Positions 49,561 through 62,380 of a DNA stretch of 64,000 nucleotides are shown here, piece after piece. The notes under the pieces were generated by a model that searched no databases, was not told the origin of the DNA, and saw only the letters and a program-made list of their open reading frames with translations. The stretch's first letter is position 1. Each line of letters opens with the position of its first letter. The translations under genes and the position numbers were made by a program. The DNA is from Physcomitrium patens (lineage: Eukaryota; Streptophyta; Bryopsida; Funariales; Funariaceae): assembly GCF_000002425.4 (NCBI RefSeq), contig NC_037262.1:10377129-10441128 (forward strand). Direction: 5' to 3'.

Positions 49561-50357
49561 ATTTTAATTTTAATTTTTTTTTAGTAATGATTAATGATTT
49601 AGTACTTCAGATAAATGATACAGGACTTACAATAGTTATTAACAGTAGTAGTTATTTACAATAATAGTTATTACCATAATTCAACCTCAATAATAGTTAT
49701 TTACACCACCTGGTTTAAATTTCGTAGAAACTAGCTTGCCTAATGGTCAATACAACCTTAAGTAACCTTTATTTATATGCAAAACTATCAATTAGCAACA
49801 TCAATCTAATCAAATCTACTCTAACAATTTTCTAAAAAACCAGTTGAGTGACAAAATGCATTAACTTAAATTTGAACCTTGAGTTCTAAACAATACAAAT
49901 AGGATGACCTCTTAACTTTTGACCTTATAATATTGTCTTCTCAAGAATAAACACCATGGTTATCAACTTCAGGCACACAATCCGACTAGTCACAATATTG
50001 CCTTTCTGGACAACCATGTGAATTTCCTAAGCTATTAAGCTTAAAACACAAACATAAACACAATGAAAAAACTCATTATTTAAGAAAGAAGATATATTCA
50101 TTTAAAAAATTCCCAACCCTTTCTGGTTAATGATATCTCTGAAACTTAAGTGTATTTTTCCTAATGGGATTACCTAACTAATTAGTATTATAGTTGTTTC
50201 AACTATAATCAAATGCTAATAACCTATTTGGCATGAACTAAATTACTAGCAACCTACTAGTAATCTAAGTGGAGACTAATTAAACACATTAGGCACTAAA
50301 ACTAAGACTTTAAAAATATCATATCTATTGATAAGGCTATATGATATTTTCAAACTA

Positions 50358-50406
<49 letters not shown>

Positions 50407-50615
50407 ATAAGTATTATTAAACGAATTTATTTTAGATCAAATTTTAAACCTTCAATACACATATTTTAGAATTATTATATAATTAAATTCTTATATAAAA
50501 TTTATAATAAAATATGATGTTTTTGAAACATATTTTTTAAATTTTAAATATTCATAAATTTACCTATTTTAAGTATATTTTTTATAAATTAAAAAATCTA
50601 ATATGTTTATGTATT

Positions 50616-50654
<39 letters not shown>

Positions 50655-53600
50655 ATTCTTTTAATTAAAATGTATAATTTATTCAATAGTTTAACTATTT
50701 AAAAAAAGATTGGAAGTATTTTTACAACTAGTTACTTGAAACAAAACATACTGAATAAGTAGATATCATCAGCTAAAATGATCTATTTTTTTTAAAGGGA
50801 AGGTATTCTGAAATAAATTACAAATTTTTTTAAAAAAATGATAGAAATAATGAGTTATTGAATATGTTAATTTTTAAAATATTAATAGTGTGTTTAATAT
50901 TATTAGAATTCATGTGCTATAATATTATTATCATATTTGATTTTGTATATATTCCCATAATAGTAAGATTATTATTTTTCAATCTCATTCAAGTAGATTC
51001 ATTGAAATATGTACAACTTAGACTATTTTAATGTAAGAAAAATTTAAAAATATTAATATAAATATAATATTAAATTAAAAAGAATTATAAAATGCACAAT
51101 TAGCATTTTTAAAAAAGCCACATTTTTTATGTTTCAAAGTCTTATTTAGACCTATTACATTACCATCCATAAATAGAATCATAGGATAAAGATCTTTTGC
51201 TTAATTATCCTTCAATAATGTTATCATAATTTCTTTATTTTAAATAATTTAAATTTTAAAGAAATATAAAAACTATATTAATATTACTAATCTATTATCT
51301 AGTATTATCTATTATCTATTATTATCTAGTATTATTATCTAGTATTATCTAGATGAGAATTATTATTATTATCATTATTATCCAGTATTATCTATTATCT
51401 AGTATTAGTGGCTCAATCTAATTTATTTATTTATTTGTTAATCAATCTCACCTTAGTTTTAGCATTTGAATCTAAAAAGCATAATAAAACCATTGAAGAA
51501 TAGGAACACAAGACTTTTAAATCTTATCAAAATAAATGCAAACTTAGGCTTGATATTTAATAAAATATATACATTAGAATAATTAAAATATACATCTAGT
51601 TAATTAGTCTTTAGAAAAGACATTGCTAATACAATTGCAAAAAAGAATAAACATGACGATAATATAGAATAAATTGAGCTTTTGTAGATGTAATCTAGTT
51701 CTTTCACAATATTTAAAAAGGCTCACTAATAGAAAAGTTAATTTTAAAAAATATAAGATAAATTAAATTATTTTAATTAATTTTTAAGAAAAACTTTCAA
51801 TAGAGTTTATTAGAAGTTTTGGATGTCTGGTATTTTAATATTTAAATTGTATTCTTAAAAATGTTGTTAAAGTAGTAAAATAAGAGATTAATTCTTTAAA
51901 ATGATCCATGATTATTCTAAAAATTTGTAGATGTTAAATCCTTATATATTTCTTTAGAATATTCTTTTTTTCAATATAGAATGAATATATATATATATAT
52001 ATATATATATTTTTAAGATAAATAGATCTTTTTAGCATATTTCAAACTAAATACATAAAAATTGTAAAAAAATATCTATTGTTTAATTCTTCTAGATTAT
52101 CTTATGGTATTTGCATCATAAGAGAGTAGAATTTGAACTTTGATGCTTTTATCTTAAGTGTTGTATATTTCTTAATTCAAATCTTAATCCTAAAATCTAT
52201 ATTTTAGACTCAATATCTAAATCTTAGATTTTCATATTATATTAATAAATCTATTATAAATTCTCTAAAATATATAATATAAAACATATGTATCATAAAA
52301 CTTTTATACAATTAAATTATATATTTAAAATTAAAAAACATGCTTCCTATAAATACCACATAGCTTATATATCACATTGGCACATGCCACATTAGACCAC
52401 ATGTCACATTATATTTGAATGTTATAAGGACCAAAACATGAGACTTTTAATCTCAATACAAAAATTTCTCTACAAAAATAAGAAAAGAAAATCAAAAATA
52501 TTGAAATCATTCTATATATTTTTTTTAAATAGCATATAATTTAGAGGACAAAAATTTGCCAAACTATTACCAATCTAAAAATGATTAGGTCTATAGAACT
52601 CCATATTATTACTACAACCTATTAAACCACCAAAAAGAAAAGTCCTCTTAGACAATAAGCATCCATTTTATGAAATCCCAAAGTTACTTAATAAGGTACA
52701 ACTAGTAGTAGACTCTAAGGGCTTTATTTTGGTCTAAGGCAAATACAACTTAATAGATGAGCCAAGCAAGACACTCTAATTACAATAATTGCTATGGATT
52801 ATTAAAAAAATTTAGAGGTCAATTAAAGCATACCAATCTTCACCTAAAATAGTTTTATGATAGACCAATAACCTCCATTAAGTCTCTTTTATAATCAAAT
52901 CAAAGCTATATTGCAAAAAAATTATTCTTCAATAGCACACCCACATAACAAAGTCTATGATAATAGTATCATTTTGAAGTATCTAATACAAGTCATTTGC
53001 CTTTAAATCTATCAATTATTTAAGGATAACAAAGCTACATCACACAAAACCAATCACCTACTTAAGTGACTAATGCTTCTAATACAAATTCTTGTTATAA
53101 ATGCAAAACTAATCTTTCTATTCACATGCCACATTTGGCTAGACTGGTACCACATTAGCTGCAAAAGCTCAAAGCACAACTCATTTGTTATTCAGCTCAT
53201 AAAAACCTCACCACCTTTATTATTGTAATTTAGCTTATTAATTACATCTAATACAAAAACATTATCTTCAGTAATAGAAGAATTTAAACAATTAGTCTTT
53301 GAGTTCTTTGATAATGCAAAAGACAATTTATTAAGTTGAATGTATCTTAGATTCTACATTTAGAATTAATTCTAAGCTTTAAATTATAGCTTGATCTTTA
53401 ATGTGTATTAACTAAATGAAACAAGAATTGAAAATTAAAAATCCATTTATCCATATTTACTCCCAATAAAAAATGGTCATTGAATATTACGAAAAAAAAT
53501 TATCTCATCGAATGTGGATGATTGTGAGCTTGAACTGAATATGGTTTCGCCAGAATGTAAATTCAACTTGAACTTATTGATTGATAATGACTTTTAAAAA

Positions 53601-54720
53601 CATATTTTAAAACTTACTGAATATGAAAATTTGGATATTGAAATGCCCAAAAATGATATTTGTAAGTATAAAAGTAACTCCCATGAATAACCCACTCAAA
53701 TAATTATGTTATTTTGAAACCATTGTGCTTAATTAGAAAATGGCAGTTGCTTAGAATTGCAGTAAATTTTAGCATAAACCTTTGCAGTTTATTATAATTT
53801 TGTAATAATTGATTAATTTTCAAATATTAGTTAGTATTAAATTTATTACTATCAAGGAAAACTTGGTTAAAACGAACCTTAAGAAAAAATAAGATTTCAA
53901 TTATTAAAATCAATAAATACTAACTTTCTACAGAATCCTAGTCCATTGGTGTATTTTAATATGTGGTTACTGCACCTAATATGACAAGAAAAATAAAATA
54001 AAATTTATAGTTTAAATATCTAAATAAGGACATTTGGTTTCAAGGTATTGCATGTCATACAAGTTGTCAACTTTTATACAAAATCTCAGAAATTAACAAT
54101 TGTTGATGCTTATTTCTTCCATATATATATATATATATATATATATTTCAATCATACAATGTAGTATACGATATTTTACTGTAAAACTAAAATCTAAACA
54201 AATTAATCAGAAAAGATAGCTTATTGGATATGCAATTCCATGTTGGTTTCAAGAATAATTACATTACATTATCTTGCTATAAATCACATTTCTCTATATC
54301 AGTTTTGTTATAGGCAAACATATCAATATCATGCATCCATCGTTACAAAATATGCAAATTAACAATGAATAAACTTTTAACAAAATTTTCATTTAACTAA
54401 AATTATTAGTTATGTTAAATTAATACAAGAATTCAAAAAAATTGGAGTGAATGTGGATGAACGTAATGGATCATCCCATTAAAAATTGTGGTACATTACA
54501 GTACACTCATTCATACATACACGCATCTTGCAACAATTTATCATCACGTAACTCTCTATAAGTCATAGCATTTTTTTTTTAAAAAAATTTTAAACCGTGA
54601 TTATAAAACATTGTCGAAAAAATTCTATAGTACTAGTGCAGAAAAATCCTATAACAAATGGTCTTCCGATAACTAAAAAGATATACATAATTAGAAGAAA
54701 GAAACAGAGAAACAAATGCA
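49561..54720. other. AT-rich intergenic DNA with microsatellites
   Basis: Over 5 kb of AT-rich DNA without a gene I can support. (AT)n runs are at about 50362-50401, 50619-50649, 51985-52010 and 54121-54147. A TATTATCTAG-type low-complexity repeat is at 51284-51410. I see no retrotransposon domains here. Confidence 0.6.
51284..51410. repeat. Degenerate TATTATCTAG-type repeat
   Basis: Irregular alternation of TATTATC and TAGTATTATC units over about 125 bases, with interspersed TTA triplets. Confidence 0.7.
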
Positions 54721-54759
54721 CTAGTCTACATTTTACATATTAAAATGCAAGTTGTGGGA

Positions 54760-55240
54760 ACTTCATAAGGGGAACGGGACAGGGAACGCCCACAACAGAC
54801 AACCGACGCGGAAGTTTCTAGACCCGGGAGAGAGGACGAGGCCAGAGCCTTGTCGAAACCCTGATTCGAGGCATTGCGCGCGCGATGTGCAGCGCGAGGG
54901 GGAAAAATCTTAGGCACGAACAAGTAGTAGGGATTGCGCAAATTGGGTGCGACGCAGCGACGAAGCTCGCATCGGCTTTACACGGTTTCAGGCAAAATGA
55001 AATTGATAGATCCGTCTCTCTCCGATGCTATCCGAACTGGACACCGCAGACTACACACAACGTGCGATTATTAAATGGCATGAGGAGTTGTTGCTTGCGC
55101 CTTCACTAACGCATCTTAACTGCGCAGGCACATGAGGCTCTGCCGGTGATAAATGATTTGCTCAATGATGGCGTCGGGGTTCTGGAGTGCATGAATGGAT
55201 GATTAAGACAAGAATGTGGCGACATCAGAGTTGAGTTTAT
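54760..55240 (-). other. PGK 3' flank, GC-rich
   Basis: High GC content continues about 480 bases past the PGK stop. It is probably the 3' untranslated region; I found no conserved protein on either strand. Confidence 0.35.
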
Positions 55241-57247
55241 TCACATTCGAGTCGGGGAGGAGCTGCGGCCGTTCTCTTGGCTATGGCCATACTGCTCTCC
55301 GTTTTCGATCAGGGCTCTCACGGTGGGTAGGCCAAAGGGGTCGCCTTCTTCCAACACCTTGAGCACGGTACCTCCCCCGGTGAAGAGGTAGTACTTGGCG
55401 CTGTCCAAGGCTGCCTGGTATAGCCCCGGCCACAAACTCTTGAACTCTTGCAGCGTATCGCCCCCGCCGAAGAATTTCTGCGCCGTCGTGTTGCGGTCGA
55501 TGGCCTCGTCCATCTTGCTCGTCCCGTGCCAGAATGCAGGCATCATGCCCATGACGGCGTTCACGAAGATCGTCTTCGCGGACTCTAGCACCTGGCGTAC
55601 TTCCGGGGTTTCAAACGAGGCGGGGTCAACGTCCACGACGTAGCCGAATTCTTGACCCTCCTTGAAATCGTTCACGTTGATTGTGCGGAATTGGCCTTCG
55701 AATCGACCGGCGAGAGTGTCCGTCTCCACGATCATTGGCAGCTCGAGGATTTTTTTCTGCAATTTATCCTGCTCCACGAGTCCCTTGGCCAATTCGATGT
55801 CGGACTCCTCCACGCCCTTCATTCGGACGTTGTATTTCGCGCACAGAAAAGTATTGTAGATAATGCCACCGAGGATGAGGTTGTCGACTTTCTTGTAAAT
55901 CTCTGTCAAGGGGCCAATCTTAGTGTCATACTTCGAGCCTGCGACGACGGCGACGAAGGGGTGCTTCGGTTCCAGAACTTCCCTCACATGAGACAACTCA
56001 GCCTGCAAAATATAGAAAGACCGTCAAAATCTAAATGTTTTTTTTTTTCTTTACAGTTTCGTTAGTAGACGCGTCGTTCATGAATCTCGTGAGGTGCACC
56101 TACCTGCATGCACAGGCCGGCGTACGAAGGTAAGTATTTCGTGATGTGGTATGTGGAGGCGTGAGGTTGCCATGAGCCGAAAGCGTCGTTGACGAACACG
56201 TCAGCGAGCCCAGCCAATTGCACAACAAACCGCTCCATATTCACTCCTTTGTCCTCCTCTCCCTGCAGTCGATAACATAAGCGCAAAATTCCATCAGTAA
56301 ACACGAAGGTCAACAGTTGAACAGTGCCACGAGATTAACAAACAGACGCAGCAGGAATGGCGAATGTCCACTCAGCCACTTACAGCAAACCACCGGGTGT
56401 TGGGCAAGTAGATGCCTCCGATCTTGCGGGCACGGAGGTCGTGGATAAGCCAGTTGATCGATGTGTCGATGTCGTGAATTCCTTCCTTCTCCGTCACATG
56501 GAACTGCGGCACCGCGAACTTGATGCGCAGCTTGCGTTGCAGGTATGCAACTACAGCATCGACAGAGTCGTCCTGCTTGATGGTCAGGGTCTTGGTTTTC
56601 TTGTCGTAAGGTCGACCAATATGCGTCATGATAATGGGCCGTCCGCCGCGCTCAATGATATTGTACATTGTCGCCAGGGTGACATCGATTCTGTATTGGT
56701 CCAATATTTTACCTGTACTCAATCAAAGTCCATCACCACATTTTTTTTAAACACATTTGTCCCCACTTTAAAACTTTCTTTTCCCACAATCAAGTGATTA
56801 ACTGTAACTTTCGGTGAGCCAAATTTACAATCTTTAGGTGATTGCAGGAACTCCTGCATCCGACAGCTTAAGCACAATATCCAAGAATTTTCTAATGATG
56901 GTGCCAATATTGTTCACAAACCAGCTCAAACTGCAAGAGGAGCGTCCACTGGATCTGTTCCAGTTAATATATTTTACGAAATTGTTGCGGAAACATCAAG
57001 AATCTTAAAACAGTTCCATCGTGCTCTAGTCTTAAATTCAAAGGAAACGACAGCGAACTAGTAACCAGTTACCTTTCTTCACGACGTTGTGGTCAACACG
57101 GAGGAGCACCACCTTGTCCTTGAGATCAGCGTGCTGCAGCAACGGCAAGCGGGGATCCAAGTACGTGGTTTCTTGGCCATCGTCAACGCTGTAGCCCACC
57201 TTCATGTTTCCATAGTGCAAGTTGTCTCCGGGCACGTAAGGCGCCAT
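55241..57247 (-). CDS. Divergent phosphoglycerate kinase
   Basis: PGK interconverts 1,3-bisphosphoglycerate and 3-phosphoglycerate with ADP/ATP. Four exons (minus): 57073-57247, 56384-56712, 56104-56262, 55241-56002 (1425 nt, 474 aa, against about 400 for typical cytosolic PGK). Conserved parts: RVDHNVV (D52, N54), R66, THIGRP (88-93), R165, NDAFG (193-197), GSK with K245, GGGDT (400-404) and a later TGGG. Departures: DFN reads DHN, the DAFGTAHRAHAS block reads DAFGSWQPHAS so its Arg is missing, and the WNGPMGVFE block reads VNAVMGMMPAFW. An extension of about 40 residues precedes the core; it does not look like a transit peptide. The ATG at 57247 follows a probable leader acceptor (GTTGTTGCAG near 57263). 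The exons are clearly GC-richer than their surroundings. It is a PGK-fold enzyme, but full activity is uncertain. Confidence 0.88.
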
Positions 57248-57263
57248 ATCTAACACCGTCTCG

Positions 57264-59800
57264 CTTGATCCTGCAACAACTCTGAACACTCCACAACCAC
57301 CTCTAGAACAAAAACCGCTCACAACTCTAATCGCTACAAGGTCTCAACTCCAGCACCAGCTGATGACTAGACGTCATCAACTGCTTCTTTTTATTCGAAT
57401 TAAGTCGACTCCAGGCCGTGATCCAGTCACTACGAAACTCCAATAGCTTCCAGCTCTAGCTCCTCCAAATTTACAAGCCAACTGGCAAGACGATAAGACG
57501 TACACCGAACAGGATTATCGCGAAGCCGATCAACACGGAATCCTCTATCACCAAGTCTAGAGATGACTCGACTCGCGCATCTCACTCGATCGAGTTTGAA
57601 TGTCCACGTCTTGCGCTGTGTCAGCAAAGACTGAAGCCAACACGGAAATCAATTGAACGTCGATCCCACGATCCGCGCATGTCGGAATGAAGCAAACTCG
57701 ATCGTCACTAAATAATCGAACCAGGCTGCAAGTGATCACCGAACTCCATTACACCCCGTCGCACACTGAATTTGCGATGCACTGGAAGTGCCATTTATGA
57801 GCTGATGCAGAGGAGAGCGACAAGGAGGAAGAGATTGGGCACCGCCAGGAAACAAGGGGGATCGTTCGGGAAGTGGGGCCTCACCGCCAGTGCTCTCCAA
57901 TTCAGGACCCACGATGAGCACTTTTCCTAGTCGCCGTCTGCCGCGCTCCTTTTTCATTCATCTGTCGGAGTGGTGTGTTTACTACCTTCGACGACGTTCG
58001 TGGATGATGGTTCGTGAGCAGACGGTGTCTGTTCAGGAGCCTGGTTGGACTTTTCATGGTCTTGTGGAACGCGAACTTGCGACTTTTGGTCACGTTGTCT
58101 GGAATTGGAATTCGCTGCAGAATGCAGCTTTGGAAAATATGTCTTCGGCTGCTTCGCAACAGTGCTGTGTTCATGAACGCCACCAGCAACTATGCATGCC
58201 CACAGAAATCGGTCTGTGTCCTAGCTGTTGGTAAACAACCTTTACGATTATGCGTGTCACAAGTTAATAGTTACTGCTTCTTTCGGGCAAGGTGATGTGG
58301 ACTTCACGTTTGCTTGCATTGTGCGGCAAACTTAGTTGTTTAATAATCGTGGCAAGTGTTAAATAGTGATGGATGAGAGAACTCGTCTTTGCTGGGTGCA
58401 TCACATCCATACACCAGCACTTGTCAACCCGAAATCACGGAAGAATTTTCCGACCAACTCACACCACCTCGTACGACCCTCGTACTAAGCCATTGTGTTT
58501 CACTATGAGCCTCTCAAGCTTCACAAGGAGCAAGACCCTTTTTCTGGTGGAAAGATCACGGGCTTTAAATGATCTTTCAGAGGTCGGACCCTCTATGCGA
58601 AGATTCGATGCGACTCGCCTAGGTGCTTTCACAAGAACCAGGAGCAGTCGCCTGTGGAATCATCAAATCTTGTGCTCGGCATGCCTAGACGTGCACTGCC
58701 GCAGCTGCAGGGGAACCCTCCAAGGTTCCAACACCATCAAAATCACCTTCAACGCTGACTGAATCAAACTGAATCAAAACTGAATCATCTCACTCACCTG
58801 GTTACTTCCAAAATAATGAGTCCGTAACGATCGTGGGAAAATATCAAAGCCATAAATGTTCCAGAAGACTTACTCTTTTTTTCTTTTCTTTTTTATTATT
58901 ATTCTTAGTTTTGTGAAACACAAAGACATTTCGTTTGAGAACATCGTGTAATACTTGGCAGTGCTCCAAGTGCTGGAACTGAATCTTCACCATATGTGTT
59001 GGACGATGTGACTCATTGGTGAAGGGGCTTCCCGCGTTCTGGGATCACGACGCCGTCTATGGACCCCTGGTCCCGCTTGCCCCAAGCAATCGGGGGGAGT
59101 GTGTAGGTGGGTGACATCGCCATGCTACACAACTTTGCATGAGGAGGCAGAAGGCTGAGGCATTAGTGAAGATTCGAGAGGAGAAAGTGCCCATCTGCGA
59201 TTTCCAGGTTTCGTCGCCGTAATTGTGCCGCCACGAACCAGCGGTGCTAGTGGACTATTTCCATTCGCTCTTGTGCCTTGTAATCCACGAACCGATCCAT
59301 CCATCCATATCGACTTCATCCATTTAAAAATAATCCGTCCGTCCGTCTAGCATTAATGAATAATTCTATTCATCCATCCTATGGCTTCTGCTTCATCCTC
59401 CCGTGCCTTGGCCGTGATTTTCACATCTGGTGTTGGATGAGGTGAATAGTGTAGAAAAAAATTAGTGTGGTGAATTGGTGAATTTGTGAATTTTGGGGGA
59501 TGTTGTGAGGTGGGTGGCTTTGAAGGAAGGGGGAGGATTCCTTTGTGATGCTTTCCTAGAGACTACTATTCTTTGAAGCTACCCACAGTGACTACTACAA
59601 CAACACATGGGGATGCAATTGGGTACACAGATTTTATGCTGATTCATCCTACTCACTTGGAACCAAATAAATAAATAAATAAATAAAAAGGAATTTAGGG
59701 TAATGGTTGTGAGGAGCATCTGTTGTACCAACTCCTTGCTTAAATTTGCCCATGTGAGATAATTCCTTTGGTTCATCCCTTCCTCTTTAACAATGTCAAT
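57264..59800. other. PGK upstream region and unidentified GC-richer DNA
   Basis: Gene-like composition, with frames such as 57890-58234 (+), 58373-58762 (+) and 57736-57957 (-) that match nothing I know. The left part probably contains the PGK leader, its intron and promoter. An (AAAT)n run is at about 59664-59690. Confidence 0.4.
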
Positions 59801-59971
59801 TGAGTTTTATTTACCTAATTTTTTTTTCATCTTCATGTTGCTCCTTAGAAAAAAAAAATTAAGTAAATAATTATATAATTTAACATACCAAATAAAGCAT
59901 TTTATATAATGTATCAATGTCATAGTAAAGTTTTTGTTTGATGGTGGGTTTTTTACATTCAATAATTAAAG

Positions 59972-60002
<31 letters not shown>

Positions 60003-60471
60003 TTAAATTAAAATAATCAAGAATCAATAAAAAATAATGTATTTAAAAATAAAAAATCATATCAAGTTCAGTAACCTATTTTGCTTCATTCACAACTAGT
60101 TATATTAATGAAGGAAATCAGTACAATTGTGTTAAGATAATTTGTACAAAAATAAAATAGTCATATAATTTTTGAAAATCATATTGCAGAAAAACTTAAG
60201 AATACAGATTTTTTTACATATTTTGTAAATTTTTATTACATTAATGTAAAAACTTTTAGCCGCATTCCACTAATTCTGATTCAAAGTATAGTTTCTAATG
60301 GCTTAGAAATAATTATCAATTTGTAGAATGAAATAAATAAATAAATAAATTAAATAAATAAATTTAAAGTAAAATAATTTTTTGTCATCCAAAAACAAAG
60401 ATTGTTCTTGATTATTAAGATTTTATTCTTTATTTTTTTATATATGTATAATTTTCTTTTTTCAATATATC

Positions 60472-60507
<36 letters not shown>

Positions 60508-60840
60508 AAGAGATTAAAGAAACAATAATTCTTAAATCATACACAATAAACATTATATATATATATATATATATATATATAAGATAAAATTATATATTAA
60601 AAAAAAACTCTTGATATTGAAAAAACAATCAAATTTTTATTTTTAAATAGTCAATTTATTTAGATTGGTCAAAATAATGCAAGAATAAATTACAAAGAAA
60701 TATTCATTTTGATAAGAAAATTATAACAATAATTCATTTATTAGTTTATCTAAATAGGCACAAATTTTAGACATAATATCTAGTTAATTTTAAAGAAAGG
60801 TTATATAGACCCAAGATTTTACTAAATTGACTCATCTTAT
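59801..60840. other. AT-rich intergenic DNA with microsatellites
   Basis: (AT)n runs at about 59972-59994, 60475-60504 and 60553-60580, and an (AAAT)n run near 60328-60362. No gene is seen. Confidence 0.6.
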
Positions 60841-61300
60841 TACTAACATCCAACAAGAAGATTTCAAGAATCTTCTTAAAACATTTTATTAGGTTCTAGA
60901 AGATTCTAAAGGATTCTCAAAATATTCTTATAGAAGATTTTAAAAAGATTCTTAGATTATTTTAGAAGATTTTTAGAATATTCTAGCAAATTCTAAAAAG
61001 TTCTAAGAAAATTAAGAAAGTTGTTTGAAAGACTTTCTAGGGTTGCTTTGGCTTCAAGCAATGTAGAAACTTCTTGAGAAGCTTCTTAATACCTAGTATA
61101 TTTTAGAGTTGAGGTTGAAGGGATCCTCAATCTCTATAATACATCTTTGCAAGCTTTAGTTCACCTCTCTTAGTCTTGATTTTATACTCATTTGGTTTAA
61201 TTAAGTTCTTGCTAGCTTTCTTGTTGAAACTCTTTTGTTCAACTTTTTGTTTAGTCTCCTATAGTGTATCTGTGATACATCCATCATAACCATAATAAAA
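60841..61300 (+). other. Possible LTR fragment or promoter with GAAnnTTC motifs
   Basis: Phrases such as ACTTCTTGAGAAGCTTCTT and GGGATCCTCAATCTCTATAAT, followed by TTTGTTTAGTCTCC and CTGTGATACATCC, resemble plant LTR regions and recall the ends of the elements above. I find no matching second LTR, no TG start I trust and no target duplication, so a solo LTR is only a guess. Three palindromic GAAnnTTC heat-shock-element-like motifs lie at 60868-60875, 60899-60906 and 60976-60983. Confidence 0.3.
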
Positions 61301-62380
61301 ACAAATAATGATTTTTGAATTCATTTCTCCATTATTGGGTCTAGAACCAATAAATACCAACCACATTTATCATAATTATTATATTCTTTATCAAAGGTAA
61401 ATCTATTTAATAAAAGCATGGGTCTATTTAACATTCTCCTAATTTTTTATTAATAAATTATTACTATTTATAGAATAGATTTGTTGGTAGAAAATGGATT
61501 CTAAAACCACATGTTGAAGAATTGAATCCTTATTTTTTTTATTATATCAACTAAAATTTGGTAGATGTTACTACCAATCATCAAAATACTTTATTAATTT
61601 TAAAAATTGACTAAAATTGGTTGAAAAATATGATTTGTGCCTTGATTGTAGGAGACTTGTTGTACATTTGATAAAGCAACCTTATCCATTTTATGTGACA
61701 TTTCTCCATCTACTCAATAAGCAATCCAACCTATAGATTTTATTTATTTATTTATTTTATATATTGATTGTGGCAGATATATTGGAATTAAAATTATTTG
61801 CAAGAACTTTTATCCATAATTTTTCATTTTTTTCAAAAAGTTCCAATGATCAGATAGAACAAACCTTCAGTGCTTGTTACTTGTTATTTTACTTGATAAA
61901 AAAAAAAATAATCATGCTATATTTAAAAATAAAGTTGTATACCACTTATATTTTATTTTATTTTATTTTATTCTATAGATAAGTGTATATGTGTGTGAAC
62001 ATGTACAATACTACATATATATAAGCTAAGAATAAAATATAAGTATAAGTTGTACACAAATTCCAATTAAATCTAAATATTCTTGGTTATTATTTTTCAT
62101 ACCTAAAAATCTCAAGTAAAATTATTAAAAACTTAATATTACTGCAAATAATTTACATTGATTTACAAAGAGATCTATCATTCTATATACATGTTTTATT
62201 CTTTGCACTTAAATTTAGATGTAACATAATAGACATGTCTATAGTTCAGGTCTATTATTGTAAAGGAGAGTCGCTTTAAGCAAATAAAGGATGCTTGACT
62301 ATAAATTAAATGTTTTTACATTCAGGTGAAATTAACAAAACCGAAATTCAATTTCTTTTAATAATAAAATAATTTATTTA
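61301..62380. other. AT-rich intergenic DNA
   Basis: AT-rich, with a (TTTTA)n run near 61952-61973. No gene is seen. Confidence 0.6.

Noticed and set aside
55395..56065. Several plus-strand frames
   Set aside because: They are antisense to the PGK exons and arise from the GC-rich coding sequence.
60841..61300. Solo LTR with defined ends
   Set aside because: LTR-like wording, but no matching second LTR, no target duplication and no secure TG...CA boundaries, so kept only as a low-confidence region.
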